From Leucobacter sp. Psy1 (GTDB lineage: Bacteria; Actinomycetota; Actinomycetes; Actinomycetales; Microbacteriaceae), in the NCBI RefSeq assembly GCF_020096995.1, contig NZ_CP083692.1:1922001-1986000 (forward strand): a DNA stretch of 64,000 bases. Reading direction: 5' to 3'. The translations under genes and the position numbers were made by a program. Shown one piece after another: positions 25,413 through 33,762 of the stretch (position 1 is its first letter; every line of letters begins with the position of its first letter). Under the pieces are notes generated by a model. It was not told the DNA's origin. It searched no databases and saw only the letters and a list, made by a program, of their open reading frames with translations.

Positions 25413-26204
25413 TTAGCGGGGGCGCCGCTTCGCCGACTCGCGCGCCCGGGTCACGGTGTCGCCGATCTCCGCCACCGGAGTGAACTCCCCGTACCGACGC
25501 TCGGCCGCCCGAGCGATGAGGAAGTCGCTCACCCGCGGATTCTTCGGCAGGATCGACCCGTGCAGATACGTGCCGATGACGTGGTGCGAGCGCGCACCCT
25601 CCACGCCGTCTTCCGGGTTGTTGCCTGCCCCCTGGGTGACGCGCCCGAACGGCCGGGACTCCGGGCCGAGCGTCGTGTTGCCGCTGTGGTTCTCGTAGCC
25701 GATGACCTCGCCGAACTCCTCGGTATCGAGCACGATGTTGCCGATCATGCGGACGTCGCCTCCGCGGGTCTCGACGTCGAGCACGCCGATACCGCGCAGC
25801 TCGTCCCCGGTGTGCGTGATGAAGCGGTGCCCGAACAGCTGGTACAGCCCGCACACCATGAGCATCGGCACGCCGTCAGCTGCGAGGCGGTGGATCTCGT
25901 CGCGCTTCACGGCGAGGTCTTTCGCCACGCGCCCCTGCCCCGAGTCCTGTCCGCCTCCGCCGAGGACGATATCGACATCGTCGGGCAGCGGATCCCCCGG
26001 ATTCACCTCGACCACCCGCGGCACGAACCCCTGGGCACGGACCCGCCTGACGAGCGAGAGCACGTTGCCGCGGTCTCCGTAGATGTTCATGTCGCGGGGG
26101 TAGAGGTCGACGATGACGAGTTCGGGAGCAGAGCCCGCGGGTTCCGTCGTCGCCTGATCAGTGGTCGCCTGCAGCTGCTCGCGCGGCGCACGTGGGGTGC
26201 TCAC
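25413..26204 (-). CDS. gatD: lipid II isoglutaminyl synthase, glutaminase subunit GatD
   Basis: A 263-residue class I glutamine amidotransferase. It releases ammonia from glutamine for MurT, which amidates the D-Glu alpha-carboxyl of lipid II. Nucleophile Cys118 in MLMVCGLYQLFG and catalytic His215 in GTYLHGSIL are present; the oxyanion region is VLGGGGQDSGQ. The first 25 residues are a polar extension. GTG 26204 overlaps the murT stop as GTGA, so both subunits are made in step. Confidence 0.93.
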   Translation of the reverse strand: MSTPRAPREQLQATTDQATTEPAGSAPELVIVDLYPRDMNIYGDRGNVLSLVRRVRAQGFVPRVVEVNPGDPLPDDVDIVLGGGGQDSGQGRVAKDLAVKRDEIHRLAADGVPMLMVCGLYQLFGHRFITHTGDELRGIGVLDVETRGGDVRMIGNIVLDTEEFGEVIGYENHSGNTTLGPESRPFGRVTQGAGNNPEDGVEGARSHHVIGTYLHGSILPKNPRVSDFLIARAAERRYGEFTPVAEIGDTVTRARESAKRRPR

Positions 26205-27532
26205 CAGATCTCCTCCACTTCCGTGATCTCGGCGAGTTCGCGCCGGAGCTCCAGCATCGCCGTATAGGTGCAGTAGATGCGCCTGGGCCGCTCGCCGGTC
26301 TCCGCCCGGAACGAGCGGAGCGCTGTCGCGAGATCCTCGAGCACCCGGTCGACTCGCACGTCGTCGTGCTCGAGCCGCAGCGCCATGTCCCAGGCCCTGG
26401 TGCCGCTGACGGTGCGCACTCCCGAGGCCTGCAGCGACGTGAAGTCGACGTCCCACAACCACGACATGTCGCGGCCGTCCGCGTACTGATCGTTGATCGC
26501 GATCATGGTGTCCACACCCTCGGGGTCGAACGACGCGAGCCCGAGCCGGAACCCCGCTGGGTTCTTCACCAGCACCAGCTCGAGCGGATGCCCGTCGAGC
26601 TGCAGCTGCTCCCCCCGCCCGAAGGCAGGGCGCACCTCGGAGAGGGCAGAGAGGATCGCCCCCGTATCTGCGGAGCGCCCTCCGCCGGCGCCCGAGCCGA
26701 GGACCATCCGCACCGTCGCCAGTGCGGCCGCGGCGTTGAACGTGTTGTAGAGCCCCTCCAGCCGGAGGGAGGTACGGTGCCGATCCCCGTCGATCTCGAA
26801 CACGACTTCGTGATCGCCGATCTCCGCGAGGACGACGTCCGCGAAGACGCGATCCGAGTCTGGGTCGGCCGAAGCGCTGTCGTGCGCTGCCGCGCCGTGG
26901 AAGTCGCTGTCGCTCGGGAACGTGGCGCGCAGTGCGGGCGACAGGCCGAAGCGCCGCAGCTCGGGGCGCCCCGATCCGGCCACTTCTGCCTCGATGCGCG
27001 CACCAATCGCTTCGAGCAGGGGATCCTCCCGGTTCACGACCACGCCGTCCGTCGTCGCCTCCGCGATCCGGCGCAGCAGCTGGGCCGTAGTGTCGATCTC
27101 GCCGAATCGATCGAGCTGATCTCGGAGCACGTTCAGCAGCAGCGTGTGCCGCGGGCGGACCCGGTCGATGAAGTACATGGCGTGCGCCTCGTCGAGCTCG
27201 AGAACCGCGATATCGGCCTGCAGCTTGCCGGCGACGGTGCACTCCTGCACCGCCGCGGCAATCACGCCTCGGGAGAAATTGGAGCCGGTGCGGTTCGTGA
27301 AGACCCGCAGCCCCTGCGCTTCAAGAATCTCGACGATCATCTTCGTCGTCGTGGTCTTGCCGTTCGTCCCGCTCACGGCGACTACCCCGTACGGCAGGCG
27401 CCCCAGCACCCTCGCCAGGAAGCCCGGATCGATCTTGTCGACGACCAGACCTGGCAGAGCGGAGCCTCCACCGCGCAGGCGCGCCACTTGGCGCACCGCT
27501 TTACCGATCAGGGCAGAGAGCAAATCCCGCAT
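26201..27532 (-). CDS. murT: lipid II isoglutaminyl synthase, ligase subunit MurT
   Basis: A 443-residue Mur-ligase-family protein. P-loop GTNGKT at 55-60; Mur-ligase motif ELDEAH and LNVLRDQLDRFGE follow; the C-terminal MurT-specific domain ends in IYCTYTAMLELRREL. Characterised MurT proteins carry a Cys4 zinc ribbon inserted in the central domain. Here that region (about 185-225) has no cysteine and is a polar, Asp/Ser/Ala-rich stretch; the whole protein has only two cysteines. ATG 27532 has TAGGCT ending 6 nt upstream (leaderless type). It lies 19 nt after trmD but looks independently transcribed. Confidence 0.93.
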   Translation of the reverse strand: MRDLLSALIGKAVRQVARLRGGGSALPGLVVDKIDPGFLARVLGRLPYGVVAVSGTNGKTTTTKMIVEILEAQGLRVFTNRTGSNFSRGVIAAAVQECTVAGKLQADIAVLELDEAHAMYFIDRVRPRHTLLLNVLRDQLDRFGEIDTTAQLLRRIAEATTDGVVVNREDPLLEAIGARIEAEVAGSGRPELRRFGLSPALRATFPSDSDFHGAAAHDSASADPDSDRVFADVVLAEIGDHEVVFEIDGDRHRTSLRLEGLYNTFNAAAALATVRMVLGSGAGGGRSADTGAILSALSEVRPAFGRGEQLQLDGHPLELVLVKNPAGFRLGLASFDPEGVDTMIAINDQYADGRDMSWLWDVDFTSLQASGVRTVSGTRAWDMALRLEHDDVRVDRVLEDLATALRSFRAETGERPRRIYCTYTAMLELRRELAEITEVEEIW

Positions 27533-27538
27533 GCCACA

Positions 27539-27544
27539 AGCCTA
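27539..27544 (-). promoter_or_regulatory. -10 box of murT-gatD (leaderless type)
   Basis: TAGGCT, 6 nt (TGTGGC), ATG, in the 19-nt gap behind trmD. Confidence 0.5.
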
Positions 27545-27551
27545 CCGGCGG

Positions 27552-28274
27552 TTACTCGTCGCGCAGGTCCGGTGGCAGGAGTTCGGGCCGTGTGCGTCGC
27601 GTCCGAGCGATGCTCTGCTCGTGCCGCCACGCGCGCACGGCGCCGTGATTGCCGCCGAGGAGGACCGGCGGGATCGCGCGACCGCGCCACTCCGCCGGCT
27701 TGGTGTAGCTCGGGTACTCGAGCAGTCCGTCCTCGTGCGACTCCTCGACGAGGCTCTCGGGGTTGCCGACGACACCGGGAACCAGACGGCAGATCGCCTC
27801 GATCATCGCCATCGCGGCGACCTCGCCGCCGTTCAGCACGTAGTCCCCCAGGCTCACGAGCCGCACCCTGGCCCGGTCACCGTACTCGTCGAACACTCGC
27901 TGATCGATGCCTTCGTATCTGCCGCACCCGAACACGAGGTGTGACTCGCCTGCGAGCTCGCGGGCCATCGCCTGGGTGAAGACCTCTCCAGCCGGCGAGG
28001 GGAAGATGATGACCGGGCCGTCCGACCCCGACGTGCCCGGCGCGCCGTCCTCGAGGATCGCGTCGAGCGTTTCACCCCAGGGCTCCGGCCGCATGACCAT
28101 GCCGGCACCGCCACCCGCCGGCGTCCCGTCGACGGTGCGGTGGCGATCGTGGGCGGCGTCGCGCAGGTCGTGCACGTGCACGTCGATCAACCCGCGCGAC
28201 CGTGCACGGCCGAGCAGGGAGAGCTCGAGCACCCCGAAGTATTCGGGGAAGATCGAGACGGCGTCGATCCTCAT
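27552..28274 (-). CDS. trmD: tRNA (guanine-37-N1)-methyltransferase
   Basis: A 240-residue SPOUT enzyme that makes m1G37 and prevents frameshifting. The trefoil-knot segments are present: [26 protein letters not shown] and the late [23 protein letters not shown] is the flexible loop region. ATG 28274 overlaps the rimM stop (ATGA). Last gene of rpsP-khpA-rimM-trmD. Confidence 0.97.
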   Translation of the reverse strand: MRIDAVSIFPEYFGVLELSLLGRARSRGLIDVHVHDLRDAAHDRHRTVDGTPAGGGAGMVMRPEPWGETLDAILEDGAPGTSGSDGPVIIFPSPAGEVFTQAMARELAGESHLVFGCGRYEGIDQRVFDEYGDRARVRLVSLGDYVLNGGEVAAMAMIEAICRLVPGVVGNPESLVEESHEDGLLEYPSYTKPAEWRGRAIPPVLLGGNHGAVRAWRHEQSIARTRRTRPELLPPDLRDE

Positions 28275-28867
28275 GCCGTACCGGGCGTGTCTTCGGGGAT
28301 CTCCTCGAAGAGCCCCGCCGGCGGAGTGACCTCCACGATACCCGCCTCAAGGTCGACGCGCGGCACGATCGCCTCGACGAAGGGAACGAGCACGGTCCCT
28401 GCGTCCGTCTTCACCGCAAGCAGGTCCTGCGCCGGGAAGTGCTGGACCTCAGAGACCACGCCGAGCTCGACGCCGTCACGACGCACCGAGAGCCCCACGA
28501 GCTGCCCGTCGTACCAGGCGTTCTCCTCCGTACCCTCGGCGACGGCCTCCTCGTCGATCCACAGGATCGCTCGCACGATCGACTCCGCCGCGGTGCGGTC
28601 GGGCACCTCGTCGAAGAAGCCCACCGGCTGCGCGTTGAACCAGCGCAGCTCGCGGAGCGTGATCGCGCGCCCGAACCACTCGGAATCTTCGGGAACCTGC
28701 AGGTGGAACTCCGAGCCGGGTGTGAAGCGCAGGTCGGGGTTGTCGGTGAAGAGCTCGAGCTTGACGCCGCCCTTCAACCCGTGCGGCTTGGTGAGTCGCC
28801 CAACGCGGAGACTCCCCGACCCGATATCGGGGCGGGGAGCCTGAGCGCGCTTCGGTGCGTCCGCCAT
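28271..28867 (-). CDS. rimM: 16S rRNA processing protein RimM
   Basis: A 198-residue 30S maturation factor. It has the N-terminal RimM barrel ([19 protein letters not shown]) and the C-terminal PRC-like barrel ([17 protein letters not shown]). About 15 extra N-terminal residues rich in Lys/Arg/Pro precede the domain. ATG 28867 shares its A with the khpA stop (TGATG). Confidence 0.95.
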   Translation of the reverse strand: MADAPKRAQAPRPDIGSGSLRVGRLTKPHGLKGGVKLELFTDNPDLRFTPGSEFHLQVPEDSEWFGRAITLRELRWFNAQPVGFFDEVPDRTAAESIVRAILWIDEEAVAEGTEENAWYDGQLVGLSVRRDGVELGVVSEVQHFPAQDLLAVKTDAGTVLVPFVEAIVPRVDLEAGIVEVTPPAGLFEEIPEDTPGTA

Positions 28868-29127
28868 CAGGCGGCGCCCTCCGCTGCCGTGTCGACGACG
28901 TCGATGCGGACCCGGTCGCCGTCGGCGAGGGACCCGATGACGGTGCGCAGCGACTGGGCGGTCCGACCGCCGCGGCCGATCACGCGACCCAGGTCTTCCG
29001 GGTTCACGCGCACTTCGAGCGTCTCTCCCCTGGAGGAGTCGCGCGCGTCGACGCGGACCTCGTCGGGGTGATCGACGATGCCGGAGACGAGGTGCTCGAG
29101 CGCCTCGGCCAGCGAGCGGTCGGCCAT
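28867..29127 (-). CDS. khpA: KH-domain RNA-binding protein KhpA
   Basis: An 86-residue protein, almost only a type II KH domain with the GxxG loop in GRVIGRGGRTAQSLR. KhpA proteins bind RNA and affect cell division and translation in Gram-positives. Standard position between rpsP and rimM; 2 nt after the rpsP stop. Confidence 0.92.
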   Translation of the reverse strand: MADRSLAEALEHLVSGIVDHPDEVRVDARDSSRGETLEVRVNPEDLGRVIGRGGRTAQSLRTVIGSLADGDRVRIDVVDTAAEGAA

Positions 29128-29129
29128 GA

Positions 29130-29543
29130 TTACGCCTCGGTGTTCTCAGCCTCGGCCGAGTCGTTCGACTCCTGCGCCGGAGCAGCGGGCTTCTCGGCCT
29201 TCGGGCGGAGCACGGTCTTCTTCGACGCGTCGGCCTCGAAGACGGCCTTCGGCTCGACCGGGAGCACCTGCGACTCGGTGTTGCCCTCGCCCGAGAACTT
29301 GCCCCAGTCGCCCGTGAGCTTCAGGATCGCAGCAACCTGCTCGGTCGGCTGCGCGCCGACGCTGAGCCAGTACTGAGCGCGCTCCGACTGGACCTCGATG
29401 AACGAGGGGTTCTCGGTCGGGTGGTACTTGCCGATCTCCTCGATCACGCGGCCGTCGCGCTTGGTGCGCGAGTCGGCGACGACGATGCGGTAGTAGGGCG
29501 CGCGGATCTTGCCGAGACGCTTGAGACGGATCTTGACTGCCAT
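29130..29543 (-). CDS. rpsP: 30S ribosomal protein S16
   Basis: A 137-residue S16. The conserved core is [20 protein letters not shown] to about residue 80, followed by an acidic/Ala-rich tail of some 50 residues, as common in actinobacteria. ATG 29543 with AAGGAG; a longer frame upstream is rejected because the S16 core starts here. First gene of the rimM-trmD operon. ffh, often upstream in other genomes, is replaced here by the divergent YbdK-type gene. Confidence 0.97.
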   Translation of the reverse strand: MAVKIRLKRLGKIRAPYYRIVVADSRTKRDGRVIEEIGKYHPTENPSFIEVQSERAQYWLSVGAQPTEQVAAILKLTGDWGKFSGEGNTESQVLPVEPKAVFEADASKKTVLRPKAEKPAAPAQESNDSAEAENTEA

Positions 29544-29592
29544 GAATACTCCTTGTAAAGCCTGCGGGCGCGCGGATCGCGCGAACCCATCA

Positions 29593-29621
29593 AGCATGCC
29601 ACACCGGAGCCGGTAAAGCAA
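29593..29621 (-). promoter_or_regulatory. probable rpsP promoter
   Basis: -35 TTGCTT (29621-29616), 17 nt, -10 CATGCT (29598-29593). Upstream lies an AT-rich pair of near repeats (ATTTTTgtcATGACC and ATTTTTATGACC, 29621-29650) that could act as an UP-like element. Confidence 0.45.
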
Positions 29622-29688
29622 TTTTTGTCATGACCAGCATTTTTATGACCGCCATCGCGCGAAGTTTCTCGTACCCCTCCCGCGATAC

Positions 29689-29694
29689 TAGGCT
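29689..29694 (+). promoter_or_regulatory. -10 box of the YbdK-type gene
   Basis: TAGGCT with a leader of about 30 nt that carries GGGAGGAG. Confidence 0.4.
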
Positions 29695-29730
29695 GATCCC
29701 ATTCGGCGCCGCTCGGCGGGAGGAGCCCCC

Positions 29731-30924
29731 ATGGCCATCGAGTTCACGGCCTCGCCGAGATCCACGCTCGGCATCGAGTGGGAACTCGGCGTCATCGACG
29801 CCCACTCCCGTGGTCTCGCGAACGTCGCACCGCAGGTGCTCGCGGAGATCGCCGATCGCTGGCCCACGAGCGAGTTCCCGCACGCGACCAGCGAGCTGCT
29901 GGAGAACACCATCGAGCTCGTTTCCGCACCGCACGCCCGCGTCGGCGACGCGGTTGCCGACCTCCGCGAGATGGCGCGCGCCGCGCTCGCATCGGCCGAG
30001 GCGAGCGGACACCGCATCATCGGCAGCGGCAGCCACCCGTTCAGCCGCTGGGAGGCGCAGAGCGTCACCCCGTCCGAGCGCTACGACCGGTTCCTGGAGC
30101 GCACGCAGTGGTGGGGCCGCAACATGCTCATCTGGGGCGTCCACGTGCACCTCGGGATCGACCGACGCGAGCGGGTCATCCCGATCATGCACGCCGTGCT
30201 CGCGTACCTGCCCCACCTGCAGGCCCTGGCCGCTTCGAGTCCGCTCTGGGCCGGAGAGCCGACCGGGTACGCATCGAACCGGGCGCTCATGTTCCAGCAG
30301 CTCCCCACGGCCGGCGTACCGTGGGATCTCGACGACTGGGAGGACTTCGAGCGCGTCGTCGACGACCTGACGCGCACCGGCATCATCGCCGAGCCCACCG
30401 AGGCGCGCTGGGACGTGCGCCCGGCACCCCGGTGGGGCACCATCGAGCTCCGGGCCTGCGACGGGGCCTCGACGCTGTGGGAGATCGGCATGCTCGCGGC
30501 CGTATCGCAGTGCCTCGTCGAGCACTTCCAGCGGAAGCTCGATCGAGGCGAGGCGCTCCCCCGCCTGCAGCAGTGGTATGTGCGGGAGAACAAGTGGCGC
30601 GCAGCTCGGTACGGGCTCGACGCCGAGGTGATCGTCGACCCGGACGGGACGCAGATGCCCGTTCGAGCGCACCTCTCCGCTCTGCTCGACGAACTCGCTC
30701 CCGTCGCCGCCGACCTCGGGTGCTCCGCCGAGCTCGCGAGCGTCGCCCGCGTGCTCGACGAGGGCAACAGCGCTTCCAGGCAGCTGGACGTGCTGCACGC
30801 CAACGGCGGGTCCGGCTTTCCCTTCGGCGACCTGCGCTCGGGCACCCCGAGCACCGTTCCCGCCGCAGCATTGGAGGCCGTCGTCGACGCACTCGCCGAC
30901 GGATTCAAGCAGAGTCTGCAGTAG
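29731..30924 (+). CDS. YbdK-type carboxylate-amine ligase (glutamate-cysteine ligase 2 family)
   Basis: A 397-residue member of the GCS2 family. Signatures: STLGIEWELGVID at the N-terminus (Glu residues of the metal site), SGSHPFSRW, and the late RWGTIELRACDGASTLWE. E. coli YbdK has weak gamma-glutamylcysteine synthetase activity; in actinobacteria the in vivo substrate is not settled. ATG 29731 has a strong GGGAGGAG. Its 3' end overlaps the convergent acyl-CoA dehydrogenase gene by 20 bp. Confidence 0.88.
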   Translation: MAIEFTASPRSTLGIEWELGVIDAHSRGLANVAPQVLAEIADRWPTSEFPHATSELLENTIELVSAPHARVGDAVADLREMARAALASAEASGHRIIGSGSHPFSRWEAQSVTPSERYDRFLERTQWWGRNMLIWGVHVHLGIDRRERVIPIMHAVLAYLPHLQALAASSPLWAGEPTGYASNRALMFQQLPTAGVPWDLDDWEDFERVVDDLTRTGIIAEPTEARWDVRPAPRWGTIELRACDGASTLWEIGMLAAVSQCLVEHFQRKLDRGEALPRLQQWYVRENKWRAARYGLDAEVIVDPDGTQMPVRAHLSALLDELAPVAADLGCSAELASVARVLDEGNSASRQLDVLHANGGSGFPFGDLRSGTPSTVPAAALEAVVDALADGFKQSLQ

Positions 30925-32128
30925 CCTCTTCGTCGATGTCGAGCAGCGCCGCGGCATACATCGGGCGGGCGGCGTCCATGCTCGGCGGATGGAACAGGCC
31001 GGCCGTCGCGTCGCGCAGCAACCGGCTCACCTCGTGATCGTTGCTGAATCCGGCGCCTCCCGAGCACAGGAGCGCGCTCTCGGCACAGCGCCGCGCCGCC
31101 GTCACGGCGTTCAGGCGCGCGCTCACGAACCTCAGCGGCCACGCCGCGCCGAGGTCCTCCAGCTCATCGAAGTCCCGGGTCGTCGCGTCGAGCTGGGCGG
31201 GTACCGCCGTGAACTCGAGGTGCGCGTCCGCGAGTCGGATCCGGCTCTCGGGCACCTCGGCGTAGCTCGTACCCCGCTGCGCCGACCGACGCCCGCGCAG
31301 GGCATTGGCACCGACCTCGAGCGCGCGGCGCGCGATCCCCGCGTAGACCGAGCCGATGAGCAGCTGGAAGTTGCCCATGATGGCGAAGGTCAGCAGGTCT
31401 GGCGTCCGGCCCGCGGGCACCCGCCGCGCCACTCGCTCGGGCCGCACGCTCGCCCGGTCGAGCACCGTCGCACGACTGTGCGAGGCGCGCATGCCGAGCA
31501 CGTCCCAGCGATCCGAGACCGTGATCCCGGGCCCGCCATCGGCCGCGGCATCCTCGTGCGATCGCTCGACGAAACCGAACATTACCCGAGGGTCATCCGG
31601 GTCGGACTCGTCGAGACCGTGCACGATGAGCCGCGTCCACACGGGCGACAGCGACGTGAAGATCTTCACCCCGGAGAGCAGATAGCCGCCATCGGCCTGC
31701 GGTTCGGCGACGGTGTGCGATCCGTACAGCACCCAGTCGTTCGCCGGCTCGCTGATGCCGAACGCGAAGATCTCGCCTGCCATCGCTTCCTCGAACACGT
31801 AGCCGAGCGAGCGGTCTCCCCTGGCGAACATCGCGGCCACGACACCCGTGCACATGAGGTGCATGTTCACCGCGAGCGCCGTCGCGGGCGCGGCCGATGC
31901 CAACCGCTGTTGTAGTCGAGACACCTGATTCAGGGTGAGCCCCGGCCCGCCGAACTCCTCGGGCACGAACAACGTCAGGTACCCCCGGCCCCGAAGGTCG
32001 TCGAGGTCCTCCCAGAAGAAGCGGTTCTCGCGGTCGTACCCCGCGGCTCGTTCGCGCATCCGCGCCAGTAGCGCGTCTGGCAGGTAGTGCTCCGCGAGCT
32101 CGCGGTGGCGTGTTTCCCGGTTCGTCAC
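30905..32128 (-). CDS. acyl-CoA dehydrogenase-family flavoprotein
   Basis: A 407-residue protein with the three parts of the family: N-terminal helical domain (GYLTLFVPEEFGGPGLTLNQV), the beta domain (FAFGISEPANDW and LSGVKIFTSLSPVWT) and the C-terminal helical domain (CSGGAGFSNDHEVSRLLRD). FAD oxidation of an acyl thioester, or a reduced-flavin monooxygenase role as in the DszC/SfnB branch, are both possible. GTG 32128 is selected because AGGAGG lies exactly 5 nt upstream; an earlier ATG (32158) would overlap gntR by 20 bp. Gap to gntR is 10 nt, so the two form one unit. Confidence 0.82.
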   Translation of the reverse strand: MTNRETRHRELAEHYLPDALLARMRERAAGYDRENRFFWEDLDDLRGRGYLTLFVPEEFGGPGLTLNQVSRLQQRLASAAPATALAVNMHLMCTGVVAAMFARGDRSLGYVFEEAMAGEIFAFGISEPANDWVLYGSHTVAEPQADGGYLLSGVKIFTSLSPVWTRLIVHGLDESDPDDPRVMFGFVERSHEDAAADGGPGITVSDRWDVLGMRASHSRATVLDRASVRPERVARRVPAGRTPDLLTFAIMGNFQLLIGSVYAGIARRALEVGANALRGRRSAQRGTSYAEVPESRIRLADAHLEFTAVPAQLDATTRDFDELEDLGAAWPLRFVSARLNAVTAARRCAESALLCSGGAGFSNDHEVSRLLRDATAGLFHPPSMDAARPMYAAALLDIDEEATADSA

Positions 32129-32138
32129 GTCTTCCTCC

Positions 32139-32903
32139 TCATACACGGGACTCGCCATCGACGGTCACGCGCGACAACGGCGTCCGCTGATCGCGGATGT
32201 TCTCGACGGCGAACGTCGCTTTCGACGGCAGGTAGTGATTCTCCACCACGTCCACGACCGACCCGGCTTCGTCGAACGCGATCCGCCGAACGCGCAGCAG
32301 CGGGCTGCCGACGTCGATCCCGAACCACTGGGCATCGAACGCGCTCGCCGCGATCGCATCGATGACGTTGCGCGCCCGCGTCTGCGTGATGCCCTGCTCC
32401 TGCAGCGTCTGGTAGATGCTGTGCGTATCGAGATCGACGGCGAGCAGGTGCTTCCCGATAGCCAGGGCGTAGGCCGATCGCTCGAGCATCACCGGTTCGT
32501 CATCGAAGGTGCGCAGCCGCACCACTTCGACCACGGGACTGTCCGGCTCGATCCGGAGATCGCGTGCGAGCCGCTCGTCGGCGAGGCGGCGGGTGACCTC
32601 GATCGTCTTCTGGCCCGGCACGCGGCCCAGTTCTTCGGCCCACTCCGTGAACGACATGTAGGTGTCGAACGACTGTGCAGGCACGGCGTGCTGCACGCGG
32701 GGCGGCGCGCCTCGACCGCCGACGATCAGTCCTTCCGCACGCAATCGGGCCAGCGCCTGGCGTACAGGGCCCCGTGACGTGCCGAACTCCTCCTCGAGCG
32801 CTTTCTCGCTCGGCACCCGCTCCCCCTCCGGCCAGTGACCGAGACGGATGCGCTCGGCCATGGCGGCGTAGAGCTGTTCATGCAACGGCTGCTTCGAGCT
32901 CAT
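32139..32903 (-). CDS. GntR-family regulator, HutC subfamily (UTRA domain)
   Basis: A 254-residue repressor-type protein. Winged helix at about 5-75 (GERVPSEKALEEEFGTSRGPVRQALARLRAEGLI) and a UTRA ligand domain at about 90-240 (VVEVVRLRTFDDEPVMLERSAYA). The HutC subfamily often senses phosphonates, amino sugars or histidine-pathway compounds. It sits between the importer/phosphatase genes and the acyl-CoA dehydrogenase. A perfect 16-bp palindrome at 37771-37786, upstream of the importer operon, is a good candidate target. TAGGGT ends 6 nt before ATG 32903. Confidence 0.9.
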   Translation of the reverse strand: MSSKQPLHEQLYAAMAERIRLGHWPEGERVPSEKALEEEFGTSRGPVRQALARLRAEGLIVGGRGAPPRVQHAVPAQSFDTYMSFTEWAEELGRVPGQKTIEVTRRLADERLARDLRIEPDSPVVEVVRLRTFDDEPVMLERSAYALAIGKHLLAVDLDTHSIYQTLQEQGITQTRARNVIDAIAASAFDAQWFGIDVGSPLLRVRRIAFDEAGSVVDVVENHYLPSKATFAVENIRDQRTPLSRVTVDGESRV

Positions 32904-32909
32904 GGGACC

Positions 32910-32915
32910 ACCCTA
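32910..32915 (-). promoter_or_regulatory. -10 box of gntR (leaderless type)
   Basis: TAGGGT, 6 nt (GGTCCC), ATG. It directly follows a long hairpin, whose arm would cover the -35 region. Confidence 0.45.
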
Positions 32916-32958
32916 GCCTGACCGTCGTCGTGGCCAGAACACCCGACGACGGTCAGGC
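32916..32958 (-). terminator. hairpin between phosphatase gene and gntR
   Basis: Perfect 15-bp arms, GCCTGACCGTCGTCG (32916-32930) and its complement (32944-32958), loop 13 nt. It probably ends the importer operon and separates it from gntR. Confidence 0.7.
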
Positions 32959-32970
32959 AGGTCGGCTCGC

Positions 32971-33762
32971 TCAGCCGCCGCAGAGCACGCTGAGGGCTTC
33001 GCGGTGCAGCTCGGGCGAGGCCGACACGATGCATGCCTGCGCCTGCCTGATGGTGATCGGCTGGCCGAGCTCGTCGCTCACGACCCCGCCAGCGCCTTCG
33101 ACGATCGGCACGATCGCGCAGACGTCGTACGGGCCGAACCCTCCGCTGTACCCGGCGAGGTCGATCGCTCCCGCGGCCACCCGACCGAAGCCGTAGGACG
33201 CCGCACCGAACACGCGCCAGGCCACACGCTCATTCAGCTGCTCGAGCCCCACCCGGTGCTCTTCGAGCACGCGATCGGGCTGGCTCCACGACAGCGTCGC
33301 TCCCGTGAGCCCCTGTCGCCCGCTCGTGTGCACCTCGTGCCCATTGAGTGTCGTGGCTCGGCCGTCGACGCCGACCCATCGATCCTGCGTAACGGAGGCG
33401 TCGATGACCCCGATGACCGGGGTGCCGTTCCGGCAGAGCGCGATGAGCGTCGTGAAGACCGGGATGCCGGCGACGAACGACTTCGTTCCGTCGATCGGAT
33501 CCATCACCCAGACGAACTCCGCATCCTCTCGCTCCGGAGGGAACTCCTCGCCGATGATGCCGTGCTCGGGGTACCGATCCGCGATCAGCGCGCGGAGCCG
33601 CTGCTCCACTCCCCGGTCGAACTCGGTGACGGGACTCGCGTCGGCTTTGGTCTCGAACCGGCTCCCCTCGTGCCGCTCCGCGAGCTGCGCACTTGCGGCG
33701 TCGGCGAGCTCGTGGATGAACGCGGTGAACTCCTCGGCGAGCGGATGGTCCGCGAACGCCAT
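32971..33762 (-). CDS. inositol-monophosphatase-family phosphatase (histidinol-phosphatase-like)
   Basis: A 263-residue Mg-dependent, Li-sensitive-type phosphatase. Metal and catalytic motifs are intact: GEE at 71-73, WVMDPIDGTKSF (Asp88, Asp91) and YDVCAIVPIVEGAGG. The sequence resembles HisN histidinol-phosphatases of actinobacteria, so it could complete the histidine pathway. Its position, with ATG overlapping the importer lipoprotein stop (TGATG), argues instead, or in addition, for dephosphorylation of the imported compound. Both are inference. Confidence 0.85.
   Translation of the reverse strand: MAFADHPLAEEFTAFIHELADAASAQLAERHEGSRFETKADASPVTEFDRGVEQRLRALIADRYPEHGIIGEEFPPEREDAEFVWVMDPIDGTKSFVAGIPVFTTLIALCRNGTPVIGVIDASVTQDRWVGVDGRATTLNGHEVHTSGRQGLTGATLSWSQPDRVLEEHRVGLEQLNERVAWRVFGAASYGFGRVAAGAIDLAGYSGGFGPYDVCAIVPIVEGAGGVVSDELGQPITIRQAQACIVSASPELHREALSVLCGG

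Noticed and set aside
32129-32158. ATG 32158 as start of the acyl-CoA dehydrogenase gene
   Set aside because: It overlaps gntR by 20 bp, while GTG 32128 has a perfect Shine-Dalgarno sequence.
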